Of a stretch of 10,105 bases of DNA, positions 1-6,618 are shown in pieces. Each line of letters opens with the position of its first letter. Within the stretch, counting starts at the first letter, position 1. Source of the DNA: Actinomycetes bacterium (GTDB lineage: Bacteria; Actinomycetota; Actinomycetes; Mycobacteriales; Mycobacteriaceae); assembly GCA_023417985.1 (NCBI GenBank), contig JAEZDV010000140.1:1-10105 (forward strand), written 5' to 3'. Under the pieces are notes generated by a model, which saw nothing but the letters and a program-made list of their open reading frames with translations, had not been told where the DNA came from and ran no database searches. Position numbers and translations under genes: made by a program.

Positions 1-716
1 ACGCTGTGCAGTTGCTGCCCAGCGCCGACCGTTCCTCGGTCACTCACCTGATCCAGGCGCGCGGCCTCGTCGACGTCGTCATTCCTCGCGGCGGCGCCGG
101 CCTGATCGCCGCGGTCGTCCGGGACGCCACCGTGCCGACCATCGAAACCGGCGTCGGCAACTGCCATGTCTACGTCCACGCCGCGGCCGACCTCGAGATG
201 GCCGAGAAGATCGTGCTGAACGCCAAGACGCGGCGGCCGAGCGTGTGCAACACCGCCGAGACGATCCTCGTCGACAAGGCCGTCGCCGACACCGCCGTCC
301 CGCGTCTGCTCGAGGCATTGAAGTCGCACGGCGTCACGGTGCACGGCGACCTGCCCGGTCTGGTCCCGGCTACCGAGGAGGACTGGGCCGAGGAATACCT
401 CACGCTCGACGTCGCCTTCGCGGTCGTCGACGATCTGGATGCGGCCGTCGAACACATCGACAAGTACGGAACCGGCCACACCGAAGCCATCGTCACCTCC
501 GACCTCGCCGCTGCCCGGGAGTTCACCGCCCGTGTCGACGCCGCAGCCGTTATGGTCAACGCGTCGACGGCATTCACCGACGGAGAGCAGTTCGGGTTCG
601 GTGCCGAGATCGGAATCTCCACGCAGAAACTGCATGCTCGGGGCCCGATGGGATTGCCGGAACTGACCTCCACCAAATGGGTGGTGTGGGGCGACGGCCA
701 CACCCGCCCGGCCTGA
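1..716 (+). CDS. proA: Glutamate-5-semialdehyde dehydrogenase (gamma-glutamyl phosphate reductase), 3' part
   Basis: ProA reduces L-glutamyl-5-phosphate to glutamate-5-semialdehyde with NADPH, the second step of proline synthesis in the cytoplasm. The reading frame is open from base 3 and the true start lies upstream. About 237 residues are present of the usual 410-420, so the N-terminal NADP-binding part is missing. Seen here: the VIPRGGAGL motif (about residues 25-33 counted from the GTG at base 6), the ETGVGNCHVYV stretch, and the catalytic-cysteine segment RPSVCNTAET, with the Cys codon at 246-248. The FGFGAEIGISTQKLHARGPMGL block near the C terminus is typical of the family. The Val-Met-Val-Asn-Ala-Ser-Thr segment before it is also family-like. 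No break or frameshift is visible. The stop is TGA at 714-716, with 25 bases to the next start, so proA could be cotranscribed with the MoxR gene. Confidence 0.95.
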   Translation, partial: AVQLLPSADRSSVTHLIQARGLVDVVIPRGGAGLIAAVVRDATVPTIETGVGNCHVYVHAAADLEMAEKIVLNAKTRRPSVCNTAETILVDKAVADTAVPRLLEALKSHGVTVHGDLPGLVPATEEDWAEEYLTLDVAFAVVDDLDAAVEHIDKYGTGHTEAIVTSDLAAAREFTARVDAAAVMVNASTAFTDGEQFGFGAEIGISTQKLHARGPMGLPELTSTKWVVWGDGHTRPA

Positions 717-728
717 CCCCGGCCAGAC

Positions 729-735
729 GAAAGGA
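729..735 (+). promoter_or_regulatory. Ribosome binding site of the MoxR gene
   Basis: The purine run GAAAGGA ends six bases before the GTG at 742. It supports GTG 742 as the start rather than a later in-frame codon. It also shows that this gene is translated from a leadered or polycistronic mRNA, unlike nadD, degV and comEA in this window. Confidence 0.6.
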
Positions 736-741
736 CTCAGC

Positions 742-1638
742 GTGGATCGAGCGCTGCCCACCACCCCGCCGATCTTCGCGGATGTCCAGGACGTGATCGA
801 CCGGCTCGCGGAGACCGGTTACCTCGCGGACAAGGCCACCGCCACCGCGGTGTTCCTCGCCGACCGGCTCGACAAGCCGCTGCTCGTCGAAGGACCCGCC
901 GGTGTCGGCAAGACGGAACTCGCACGGGCCGTCGCACAGACCTCCGGCGCCGAACTGGTCCGGTTGCAGTGCTACGAGGGTGTCGACGAATCGCGGGCGC
1001 TGTACGAGTGGAACCACGCCAAACAGATCCTGCGCATCCAGTCGGCCGGTGCGAGCACCGCGGCCGGTGAATCGTGGGACGAGACCAAGGCGGACGTGTT
1101 CTCGGAAGAGTTCCTCCTCTCCCGCCCGCTGTTGACCGCGATCCGCCGGGACGACCCGACGGTGCTGCTCGTCGACGAGGTCGACAAGGCCGACGTGGAG
1201 ATCGAGGGCCTGCTGCTCGAAGTGCTGAGCGACTTCGCCGTGACGGTGCCCGAACTGGGGACGATCACCGCCACCCGCAAGCCGTTCGCCGTTCTCACCT
1301 CCAATGCGACGCGCGAACTGTCGGAAGCACTCAAACGGCGTTGTCTGTTCCTGCACCTGGACTTTCCCGACGCCGACCTCGAGCGACGGATCCTGGCCAG
1401 TCGTGTGCCGGAGTTGCCCGATGCGATCGCCGAGCAACTCGTGCGGACTGTCCGGGTCCTGCGCGGTATGCAACTGAAGAAGGTGCCGTCGGTCGCCGAA
1501 ACGATCGACTGGGGCCGGACGCTGCTCGCCCTCGGGCTGGACACCCTCGACGACTCGGCGGTGCGCAGCACCCTCGGGGTGGTCCTCAAACACCAGTCAG
1601 ACCAAGTGCGTGCCGCAGCCGAGCTCCGGCTGAACTGA
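742..1638 (+). CDS. MoxR-family AAA+ ATPase
   Basis: This is a 298-residue MoxR-type AAA+ ATPase, expected to use ATP hydrolysis to remodel or activate a partner protein in the cytoplasm. Seen in the sequence: Walker A GPAGVGKT at residues 51-58, Walker B VLLVDE at 141-146, a sensor-1 type LTSN ending at Asn188, and the ELSEALKRRC segment with candidate arginine-finger Arg199/Arg200. The insert between Walker A and B (residues 75-125: CYEGVDESRALYEWN, then a KADVFSEEFLLSRPLL stretch) is typical of MoxR proteins. The length is normal for the short MoxR class. A VWA gene begins one base after the stop, the usual MoxR/VWA pairing. The family is certain but the client is not. CoxD-like and other MoxR relatives assist metalloenzyme maturation, but no such enzyme is encoded nearby. 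From memory it corresponds to Rv2426c of M. tuberculosis. Confidence 0.9.
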   Translation: MDRALPTTPPIFADVQDVIDRLAETGYLADKATATAVFLADRLDKPLLVEGPAGVGKTELARAVAQTSGAELVRLQCYEGVDESRALYEWNHAKQILRIQSAGASTAAGESWDETKADVFSEEFLLSRPLLTAIRRDDPTVLLVDEVDKADVEIEGLLLEVLSDFAVTVPELGTITATRKPFAVLTSNATRELSEALKRRCLFLHLDFPDADLERRILASRVPELPDAIAEQLVRTVRVLRGMQLKKVPSVAETIDWGRTLLALGLDTLDDSAVRSTLGVVLKHQSDQVRAAAELRLN

Positions 1639-1639
1639 C

Positions 1640-3085
1640 ATGACCGGCGCGTTTCAGAGTGGCCAGGGGACACCGATCGCTCCGCACGGTCTCCCCGGCC
1701 ACCTCGTCGGATTCGTCGAGTCGCTGCGCCGCCGGGGGATTGCGGTCGGTCCGTCGGAAACGGTCGACGCCGGCCGGGTGATGACGGTGATCGAGATGCT
1801 CGACCGGGAAGCGCTGCGCGAGGGCCTCGCCTGCACCCTGCTGCGCCGCACCACCCACCGCCCGACCTTCGACGCGCTCTTCGACCTGTGGTTTCCCCCT
1901 GCGATCGGGCACCGCACGGCCGACACCCCGGACGTCGCGTTACCACGGACCCCCGAGGGTGAGATCGACCTCGACGCGCTGCGCGAACTGATCGCCGAAC
2001 TGCTCGCCGACGACTCCGCCGAAGCGCTGGCGGCAGTCGAGACGCTCACCGCGCAGATGGTCGAGGAACTCGGGCAGTACAAGTCGTCCAACGGTCCCTC
2101 CTTCTCCGCGTACCAGGCGCTGCGCGACGTTGCCCCGGAAACGTTGCTCACCAGAATCCTCGAAGGGCTGCTCGGCAACAGCGCCCCGGACGAACGCGAG
2201 GACGGTGCCTACGAAACCGAGGTCGCCCGACGCACCGCGGCGCGCCGGATCGCGGACTTCCGGGCGATGGTCGAACGCGAGACCCGGCGCCGCACCGCCG
2301 AACACCTCGGCCGCGAACGCGTCGAAAAGTACGGCGTGCCCAAATTGGCGGAGGAAGTCGATTTCCTGCGTGCGTCCGATGCCGATATGGTCGCGCTCCG
2401 CCGCAGCGTGATGCCCCTCGCCCGACTACTCGCAAGCCGTCTCGCCGCGCGCCGTCGCCGCGCTCGGGCCGGTGCGATCGACCTGCGGCGCACCCTGCGC
2501 AAGTCGATGTCCACCGGTGGCGTGCCGATCGACCTGATCAACCGCAAGCCCCGACCGGCCCGGCCGGAACTCGTCGTTCTGTGCGACGTCTCCGGGTCGG
2601 TGTCCGGGTTCTCGCACTTCACCCTGCTGCTCGTGCACGCGTTGCGTGAACAGTTCTCCCGAGTGCGGGTGTTCGCCTTCATCGACACGAGCGACGAAGT
2701 GACCCACTACTTCTCGTCGGGCGCCGACCTCGGAGACGCGATGTCGCGGATGCTGCGGGAAGCGGACCTGATCACCTACGACGGGCATTCCGACTACGGG
2801 AACGCGCTGGCGACGTTCGCGGAGCGTCATGCCCACAGCCTGACCGGGCGCAGTTCCCTGCTCGTCCTCGGTGATGCGCGCACGAACTACCGCAACCCCA
2901 ACGTGGAGGTGCTCGAGCATCTCGTCGGCGTCGCCCGGCATGCACACTGGCTCAATCCGGAACCGAAGGGTCAATGGGGTTCCGGAGACTCGGCGGCGCG
3001 CGCCTACGGAGAGGTCATCACCATGCACGAGTGCAGGTCGGCGCAACAGCTGGCAGCGGTGGTGGCGGGCCTGCTCCCGGTGTGA
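1640..3085 (+). CDS. VWA-domain protein of the CoxE type, partner of the MoxR ATPase
   Basis: This 481-residue protein has a long, mostly helical N-terminal region and a C-terminal von Willebrand A domain. The metal-binding MIDAS motif DVSGS is at residues 316-320. The second MIDAS element is probably Ser384-Asp385 in GHSDYG, and a further acidic residue is Asp412 in LGDART. Just before the VWA domain is an arginine-rich stretch (about 270-290) with the IDLRRTLRKSMSTGG signature, which I associate with CoxE-like proteins. There is no signal peptide or membrane segment, so it is probably cytoplasmic. Its ATG follows the MoxR stop by one base and has no good Shine-Dalgarno sequence, suggesting translational coupling. 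MoxR ATPases and VWA proteins commonly work together, the VWA protein bringing substrate to the ATPase. The substrate here is unknown. It matches Rv2425c as I recall it. Confidence 0.88.
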   Translation: MTGAFQSGQGTPIAPHGLPGHLVGFVESLRRRGIAVGPSETVDAGRVMTVIEMLDREALREGLACTLLRRTTHRPTFDALFDLWFPPAIGHRTADTPDVALPRTPEGEIDLDALRELIAELLADDSAEALAAVETLTAQMVEELGQYKSSNGPSFSAYQALRDVAPETLLTRILEGLLGNSAPDEREDGAYETEVARRTAARRIADFRAMVERETRRRTAEHLGRERVEKYGVPKLAEEVDFLRASDADMVALRRSVMPLARLLASRLAARRRRARAGAIDLRRTLRKSMSTGGVPIDLINRKPRPARPELVVLCDVSGSVSGFSHFTLLLVHALREQFSRVRVFAFIDTSDEVTHYFSSGADLGDAMSRMLREADLITYDGHSDYGNALATFAERHAHSLTGRSSLLVLGDARTNYRNPNVEVLEHLVGVARHAHWLNPEPKGQWGSGDSAARAYGEVITMHECRSAQQLAAVVAGLLPV

Positions 3086-3090
3086 CCCCG

Positions 3091-3096
3091 TAAGCT
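3091..3096 (+). promoter_or_regulatory. Putative -10 element for leaderless nadD transcript
   Basis: TAAGCT fits the actinobacterial TANNNT -10 consensus and lies eight bases before the GTG at 3105. The region 3086-3104 has no Shine-Dalgarno sequence. Transcription would start at or next to the GTG, giving a leaderless mRNA. No convincing -35 hexamer is visible 16-18 bases further upstream, as is common in these bacteria. Confidence 0.5.
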
Positions 3097-3104
3097 GAAC
3101 CATC

Positions 3105-3815
3105 GTGCATCAGCTATCGGAGCGTCCCGCAGCGCCACAGCGCCGTCTGGGCGTGATGGGCGGCACCTTCGATCCGATCCACCACGGCCACCTCGTCGCG
3201 GCCAGCGAGGTCGCCGCTCGGTTCGGTCTCGACGAGGTGATCTTCGTCCCCACGGGGCAGCCCTGGCAGAAGTCGATGCGCGAGGTCAGCCCCGCCGAGG
3301 ACCGATACCTGATGACGGTTGTCGCGACGGCTTCGAACCCGCGGTTCACCGTCAGCCGCGTCGACATCGACCGGGGCACGCCCACCTACACCGTCGACAC
3401 CCTGCGCGACCTGCGCGAAATGTATCCGGGCGCGGAACTTTACTTCATCACCGGTGCGGATGCGCTGGGCTCGATCCTCTCGTGGCAGAATTGGCGGACT
3501 CTGTTCGGTCTGGCCCGGTTCGTCGGGGTATCCCGGCCCGGTTACGACCTGAACGTCGAGCACCTGGCACCCCACCTGAGCGACCTTCCCGACGAGGCGG
3601 TCAGTCTCGTGGAGGTCCCTGCCCTGGCGATCTCGTCGACCGAGTGCCGGGAGCGGGTACGGGCGAATCGGCCGGTCTGGTACCTGGTGCCGGACGGGGT
3701 GGTGCAGTACATCAGCAAACGGCACCTCTACCTCGAGCGCGCGAACGCCGCAGGGAGCGTCGCCGCCGAAGACCACCATATCGAGAGCAAGACCGAGAGA
3801 AAGAGCACGCAGTGA
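3105..3815 (+). CDS. nadD: Nicotinate-nucleotide adenylyltransferase
   Basis: NadD transfers AMP from ATP to nicotinate mononucleotide to make deamido-NAD, a step shared by de novo and salvage NAD synthesis. The nucleotidyltransferase signature GGTFDPIHHGHL is at residues 19-30, with the catalytic (H/T)xGH motif at 26-29. The second ATP-binding motif ISSTECR is at 176-182. The segments FVPTGQPWQK and YFITGADAL are also typical. At 236 residues it is somewhat longer than the common 190-215. The excess is a non-conserved N terminus of about 14 residues and a charged tail of about 25 residues after the HLYL segment. GTG 3105 was chosen because it fits a leaderless -10; the next in-frame GTG (codon 17) would cut into the first core strand. 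The stop overlaps the rsfS start by four bases. The gene is ordinary and intact. Confidence 0.96.
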   Translation: MHQLSERPAAPQRRLGVMGGTFDPIHHGHLVAASEVAARFGLDEVIFVPTGQPWQKSMREVSPAEDRYLMTVVATASNPRFTVSRVDIDRGTPTYTVDTLRDLREMYPGAELYFITGADALGSILSWQNWRTLFGLARFVGVSRPGYDLNVEHLAPHLSDLPDEAVSLVEVPALAISSTECRERVRANRPVWYLVPDGVVQYISKRHLYLERANAAGSVAAEDHHIESKTERKSTQ

Positions 3816-4252
3816 GCGCAACGACAGAAGCAATCGAGATGGCCCGTATCGCGGCCCTGGCGGCCGACGAGAAGCTGGCAACCGATGTCGTGGTGCTCGA
3901 CGTGTCGGAGCAGTTGGTGATCACCGACTGCTTCGTCATCGCGTCCGCGCCGAACGAACGTCAGGTCAACGCGATCGTCGACAACATCGAGGAGAAGCTC
4001 CGCGAGGCCGGCCACAAGCCGGTCCGTCGTGAGGGAACCCGTGAGGGCCGCTGGACGCTTCTCGACTACGTCGACGTCGTGATCCACGTGCAGCACGAGG
4101 AAGAACGCAACTTCTACGCGCTCGAGCGTCTCTGGAAGGACTGCCCGACAGTGCCCGTCGAGGGTGTCGGCGGCCCGCGCTCGGCGGTCGAGACCGGCTC
4201 GGAGGAGTCCGGCGCAGCATCCGGTGACGCCGAGCCCACGGGCGACGCGTGA
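3812..4252 (+). CDS. rsfS: Ribosomal silencing factor RsfS
   Basis: RsfS (DUF143/Iojap family) binds ribosomal protein uL14 on the 50S subunit and blocks joining with the 30S subunit, lowering translation in poor conditions. The protein has 146 residues. The core is recognisable from SATTEAIEMARIAALAADEK through VITDCFVIASAPNERQV, then REGTREGRWTLLDYVDVVIH and EERNFYALERLW. The core ends near residue 115. The remaining ~30 residues are an acidic, Gly/Ser/Glu-rich tail that is probably disordered. The GTG start overlaps the nadD stop (GTGA), and a purine-rich stretch at 3795-3805 may act as a weak ribosome binding site. The frame stays open 330 bases further upstream, but that part lies inside nadD and does not resemble the family. 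nadD-rsfS adjacency is widespread in bacteria, which supports the call. The stop overlaps the next start by four bases. Confidence 0.95.
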   Translation: MSATTEAIEMARIAALAADEKLATDVVVLDVSEQLVITDCFVIASAPNERQVNAIVDNIEEKLREAGHKPVRREGTREGRWTLLDYVDVVIHVQHEEERNFYALERLWKDCPTVPVEGVGGPRSAVETGSEESGAASGDAEPTGDA

Positions 4253-4899
4253 GCGAGCCGCGGGTGCGGCGGCTGATTCTGCTGCGTCACGGACAGACCG
4301 GCTACAACGCCACCCGCCGGATGCAGGGTCAGCTCGACACGGACCTCTCCGATCTCGGGCGCCGGCAGGCCGCGGGAGTGGCGGAAGCCATGGCGGCATT
4401 CGATCCGTTCGCGGTCGTCTCGTCGGACCTGCGCCGTGCGTACGACACCGCGGTCGCGGTGGCCGACCGTGCCGGCCTTCCCGTCGAGATCGATGCCCGG
4501 CTGCGTGAGACCCACCTCGGGCAGTGGCAGGGATTGACCCACACGGACGTCGACGCGATCGCACCGGGCGCGCGCACCGCGTGGCGGGCGGACGCGACCT
4601 GGGCACCGCCGGAGGGGGAGAGCCGCGTCGATGTGGCACGCCGCAGCCTCCGCGTGGTCGACGAACTGCTCGACAAGCACGAGCAGTGGGGACTCGAACC
4701 GATCATCCTGGTCGCCCACGGCGGTTTGATCGCCGCTCTCACCGCGGCACTGCTCGACCTGCCCGTGGATCGGTGGCCCGCGCTCGGCGGTCTCGGCAAC
4801 ACCGGCTGGGTCCAGCTGAGCGGTTACGGCGACGAGCCGTCCTGGCGACTCGACGTGTGGAACGCGTCGGCGGAGGTGGCGCCCGATGACGTCCTCTGA
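4249..4899 (+). CDS. gpgP: Glucosyl-3-phosphoglycerate phosphatase (histidine phosphatase superfamily)
   Basis: This is a 216-residue member of the phosphoglycerate-mutase-like histidine phosphatases. The catalytic RHG motif is LLRHGQT with phospho-accepting His14. The likely proton donor Glu87 is in RLRETHLGQWQG, and the second active-site histidine is His157 in VAHGG. The SSDLRRAYDTA segment supplies the usual conserved arginine. By superfamily alone it could be any phosphatase or mutase. Its place after rsfS and before octT matches M. tuberculosis Rv2419c (as recalled), which removes phosphate from glucosyl-3-phosphoglycerate to give glucosylglycerate, an early step of methylglucose lipopolysaccharide synthesis. 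The GTG start overlaps the rsfS stop as GTGA, and its 3' end overlaps octT by 14 bases. The family is certain. The specific substrate is inferred from gene order and could instead be broader. Confidence 0.87.
   Translation: MSEPRVRRLILLRHGQTGYNATRRMQGQLDTDLSDLGRRQAAGVAEAMAAFDPFAVVSSDLRRAYDTAVAVADRAGLPVEIDARLRETHLGQWQGLTHTDVDAIAPGARTAWRADATWAPPEGESRVDVARRSLRVVDELLDKHEQWGLEPIILVAHGGLIAALTAALLDLPVDRWPALGGLGNTGWVQLSGYGDEPSWRLDVWNASAEVAPDDVL
4872..4876 (+). promoter_or_regulatory. Ribosome binding site of octT inside gpgP
   Basis: GGAGG lies nine bases before the ATG at 4886 and inside the gpgP coding sequence. It supports this ATG as the octT start, although it falls 14 bases before the end of gpgP. 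Confidence 0.6.
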
Positions 4900-5704
4900 T
4901 CCGACGCCGATCGAGGAGACCGGGCGGGCGGACGAGGTCGCGGCCGAGGGCACCGGCTCCGGCAGCGGGCGACCGGCACTGCTGGTGCTCGCCGACTCCC
5001 TGAGCTACTACGGCCCCGAGGGCGGACTGCCCGCCGACCATCCGCGTATCTGGCCCAACCTCGTCGCCGCCGAACTCGGCTGGGACGTGGAACTCGTCGC
5101 CCGCATCGGATGGACCTCCCGCGACGCGTGGTGGGCGCTGACACAGGACCCGCGTGTATGGGCCACCATTCCGCGCGCAGGCGCGGTGGTGCTCGGCGTG
5201 GGCGGTATGGACACCCTCCCGTCACCGCTGCCCACGGCGCTGCGGGAAGGGCTGCGATACGTGCGGCCCCCCGCGCTGCGCCGCGTCGCACGCAACGCGT
5301 ACGGATGGCTCCAGCCCCGCCTCTCACCGCTGGGCTGGCCCGTCGCGCTGCCTCCACGCGTCAGCGTCGAATACCTCGAGATGATCAGGGAGTCACTGGC
5401 ATACGTGCGGCCGGACCTGCCCGTCGTCGGCACCCTGCCGTCGGTGCATCGCAGTGAGGGCTACCGCTCGGTCCACCGGGGCCGTCGTCCCGCGGTGCGC
5501 GCGATCACCGCGTGGGCGTCGGAGCATGCGGTGCCGCTGGTCGATCTCGGCGAAGCGGTCCACGACAACATCTTCTCCGCCGACGCGAATCCGGACGGCA
5601 TCCACTGGGGCTGGGAAGCGCATCGGCGCGTCGCGGCCGAAGTCGTGGACGCGGTGCGGATGGCGCGCCGGGATGCGCGGCCGGCGACGGACGGCCTACG
5701 GTAG
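4886..5704 (+). CDS. octT: Diglucosylglycerate octanoyltransferase (SGNH-hydrolase fold)
   Basis: OctT transfers an octanoyl group from octanoyl-CoA to diglucosylglycerate (and less well glucosylglycerate), an early acylation in methylglucose lipopolysaccharide synthesis. The protein has 272 residues. The first ~28 are acidic, Gly/Ser-rich and probably disordered. The SGNH/GDSL-like nucleophile block is LVLADSLSYYG with Ser38. The C-terminal catalytic pair is Asp237 and His240 in the PDGIHWGWEAH motif. The GVGGMDTLPSPLPTALREGLRYVRPP segment may supply the block-III-like residues. There is no signal peptide, consistent with cytoplasmic action on CoA thioesters. The 14-base overlap with gpgP, the enzyme two steps earlier in the same pathway, is strong context. 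The assignment rests on recalled resemblance to Rv2418c; an SGNH esterase of another specificity is the alternative. The TAG stop lies inside the putative -10 of the next gene. Confidence 0.85.
   Translation: MTSSDPTPIEETGRADEVAAEGTGSGSGRPALLVLADSLSYYGPEGGLPADHPRIWPNLVAAELGWDVELVARIGWTSRDAWWALTQDPRVWATIPRAGAVVLGVGGMDTLPSPLPTALREGLRYVRPPALRRVARNAYGWLQPRLSPLGWPVALPPRVSVEYLEMIRESLAYVRPDLPVVGTLPSVHRSEGYRSVHRGRRPAVRAITAWASEHAVPLVDLGEAVHDNIFSADANPDGIHWGWEAHRRVAAEVVDAVRMARRDARPATDGLR
5697..5702 (+). promoter_or_regulatory. Putative -10 element for leaderless degV transcript
   Basis: TACGGT (TANNNT) ends seven bases before the GTG at 5710. No Shine-Dalgarno sequence is present in 5690-5709. Its last T is the first base of the octT TAG stop codon, so the promoter would be embedded in the end of the upstream gene. 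No clear -35 element is visible. Confidence 0.45.
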
Positions 5705-5709
5705 TCCTC

Positions 5710-6525
5710 GTGACTGTCGTGGTGGTGACCGATTCGTCGTGTTGTCTCGATCCCGAACTGGTGGATCGGTACGACATCCGTGTCGTGCCATTGCATGTGA
5801 TCGCCGACGGTCGCGATCTGCGTGAGGGTGTCGACGAACTCCCGGAGGACCTCGCGACGGTGACCACGTCTGGTCCGTCACCCGCCGAACTGACCGAGGT
5901 GTACACGTCCGCGCTGGAGGACAGCGACGGCGACGGTGTGGTCGCGGTACACCTGTCGCGGCTGCTGTCCGGTACCTGGGACGCTGCTCGATCCGCCGCG
6001 GATGCTCTCGGTGACGGCATTCGTCTCGTCGATTCCCGCAACACCGCAATGGGTTTGGGGTTCGCGGTGCTCGACGCGGCGCGCGCGGCGCAGGCCGGTG
6101 AGCACCTCGACCAGGTGTACTACCGAGCAGAGAAGGTCGCGGCGTCGGCTCGTACCCTGCTCGTGGTCGACCGTCTCGACCACCTGCGGCGCGGTGGGCG
6201 AATCGGTACCGCTACCGCGCTGCTCGGCACCGCACTGGCAATGAAACCCGTCCTCCATCTCGTCGAGGGCAAACTCGTCCTGCGCGAGAAGACCCGAACC
6301 ATGACCAAGGCGATGACCAAGCTGGTCGACGGCGTCGTCGCCGAGGCCGGATCGGGAGCGCTCGTGGCGGTGCATCACCGTGACGCGCCGGAGCGGGCCG
6401 GTCAGCTCGTCGAGCAACTGTCCGAGCGACTCCCGGGGGCCGAGGTGACAGTGACCGAACTCGACGCGGTCCTCGGGGCGCACGTCGGGCCGGGCGCAGT
6501 GGGAGTTGTCGTCGCGCACAGTTGA
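5710..6525 (+). CDS. DegV family protein (fatty-acid-binding)
   Basis: DegV proteins bind a fatty acid in a deep pocket; in Firmicutes, FakB members present it to the kinase FakA. This one has 271 residues, normal for the family. Seen here: the N-terminal VVTDSSCCLD motif (Asp8-Ser9-Ser10), the HLSRLLSGTWDAARSA block with Ser87-Gly88-Thr89 at the expected lipid-carboxylate site, the VDSRNTAMGLGF strand, the DRLDHLRRGGRIG motif at 154-166, and KPVLHLVEGKLVLREKTRT. The GTG at 5710 is preferred because the conserved N-terminal strand begins immediately after it; the open frame upstream lies within octT. No FakA-like kinase is in the window, so its role is open. From memory the mycobacterial counterpart is Rv2417c. 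The gap to octT is five bases, so readthrough from the nadD operon is also possible. Confidence 0.92.
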   Translation: MTVVVVTDSSCCLDPELVDRYDIRVVPLHVIADGRDLREGVDELPEDLATVTTSGPSPAELTEVYTSALEDSDGDGVVAVHLSRLLSGTWDAARSAADALGDGIRLVDSRNTAMGLGFAVLDAARAAQAGEHLDQVYYRAEKVAASARTLLVVDRLDHLRRGGRIGTATALLGTALAMKPVLHLVEGKLVLREKTRTMTKAMTKLVDGVVAEAGSGALVAVHHRDAPERAGQLVEQLSERLPGAEVTVTELDAVLGAHVGPGAVGVVVAHS

Positions 6526-6537
6526 GTGCGCGCGTTG

Positions 6538-6565
6538 TCCCCAGGTAGGCGATCGATCCCCAGGT
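6538..6565 (+). repeat. Direct repeat TCCCCAGGT, two copies, 19-base period
   Basis: TCCCCAGGT occurs exactly at 6538-6546 and 6557-6565, separated by ten bases that include most of a GATCGATC palindrome. The pair lies 48-75 bases upstream of the putative comEA -10. Two identical half-sites nearly two helical turns apart could be an activator or repressor binding site. This is an inference from pattern alone. Confidence 0.5.
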
Positions 6566-6583
6566 GGAGTCGTACGCGTCTCC
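6566..6583 (+). terminator. Weak stem-loop after degV
   Basis: GGAG (6566-6569) pairs with CTCC (6580-6583). After a T-T mismatch, CG (6571-6572) pairs with CG (6577-6578), leaving a TACG tetraloop. There is no following T-run. It could be a weak, atypical terminator for degV or simply chance in GC-rich DNA. Confidence 0.2.
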
Positions 6584-6612
6584 GAGGACGGGTTCGGGGC
6601 TCGATGCAACCT

Positions 6613-6618
6613 TAGCGT
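6613..6618 (+). promoter_or_regulatory. Putative -10 element for leaderless comEA transcript
   Basis: TAGCGT (TANNNT) ends six bases before the ATG at 6625, and no Shine-Dalgarno sequence precedes that ATG. The spacing predicts transcription starting on or beside the A of ATG. No good -35 hexamer is seen near 6590. Confidence 0.5.

Noticed and set aside
574..1593. 339-residue minus-strand open frame opposite proA end and the MoxR gene
   Set aside because: It is antisense to intact Walker motifs, with no family signature and no sensible start context.
3482..3811. In-frame 110-codon upstream extension of rsfS
   Set aside because: It lies wholly inside nadD, is Arg/Pro/Gly-rich, and RsfS proteins begin at the GTG at 3812 where family similarity starts.
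5512..5709. Upstream extension of the degV frame into octT
   Set aside because: The first conserved DegV strand begins at the GTG at 5710. The upstream residues are Arg/Gly-rich shadow sequence of octT.
6535..6543. TTGTCCCCA, one mismatch from the mycobacterial DnaA box TTGTCCACA
   Set aside because: It is a single site with one mismatch, no cluster of boxes and no AT-rich unwinding region. An origin is not supported.
6535..6557. Possible PafBC-type DNA-damage promoter (TTGTCR-gtg-N8-TANNNT)
   Set aside because: The TTGTC is not followed by R, and no TANNNT occurs at the required spacing. The -10 used for comEA is far downstream.
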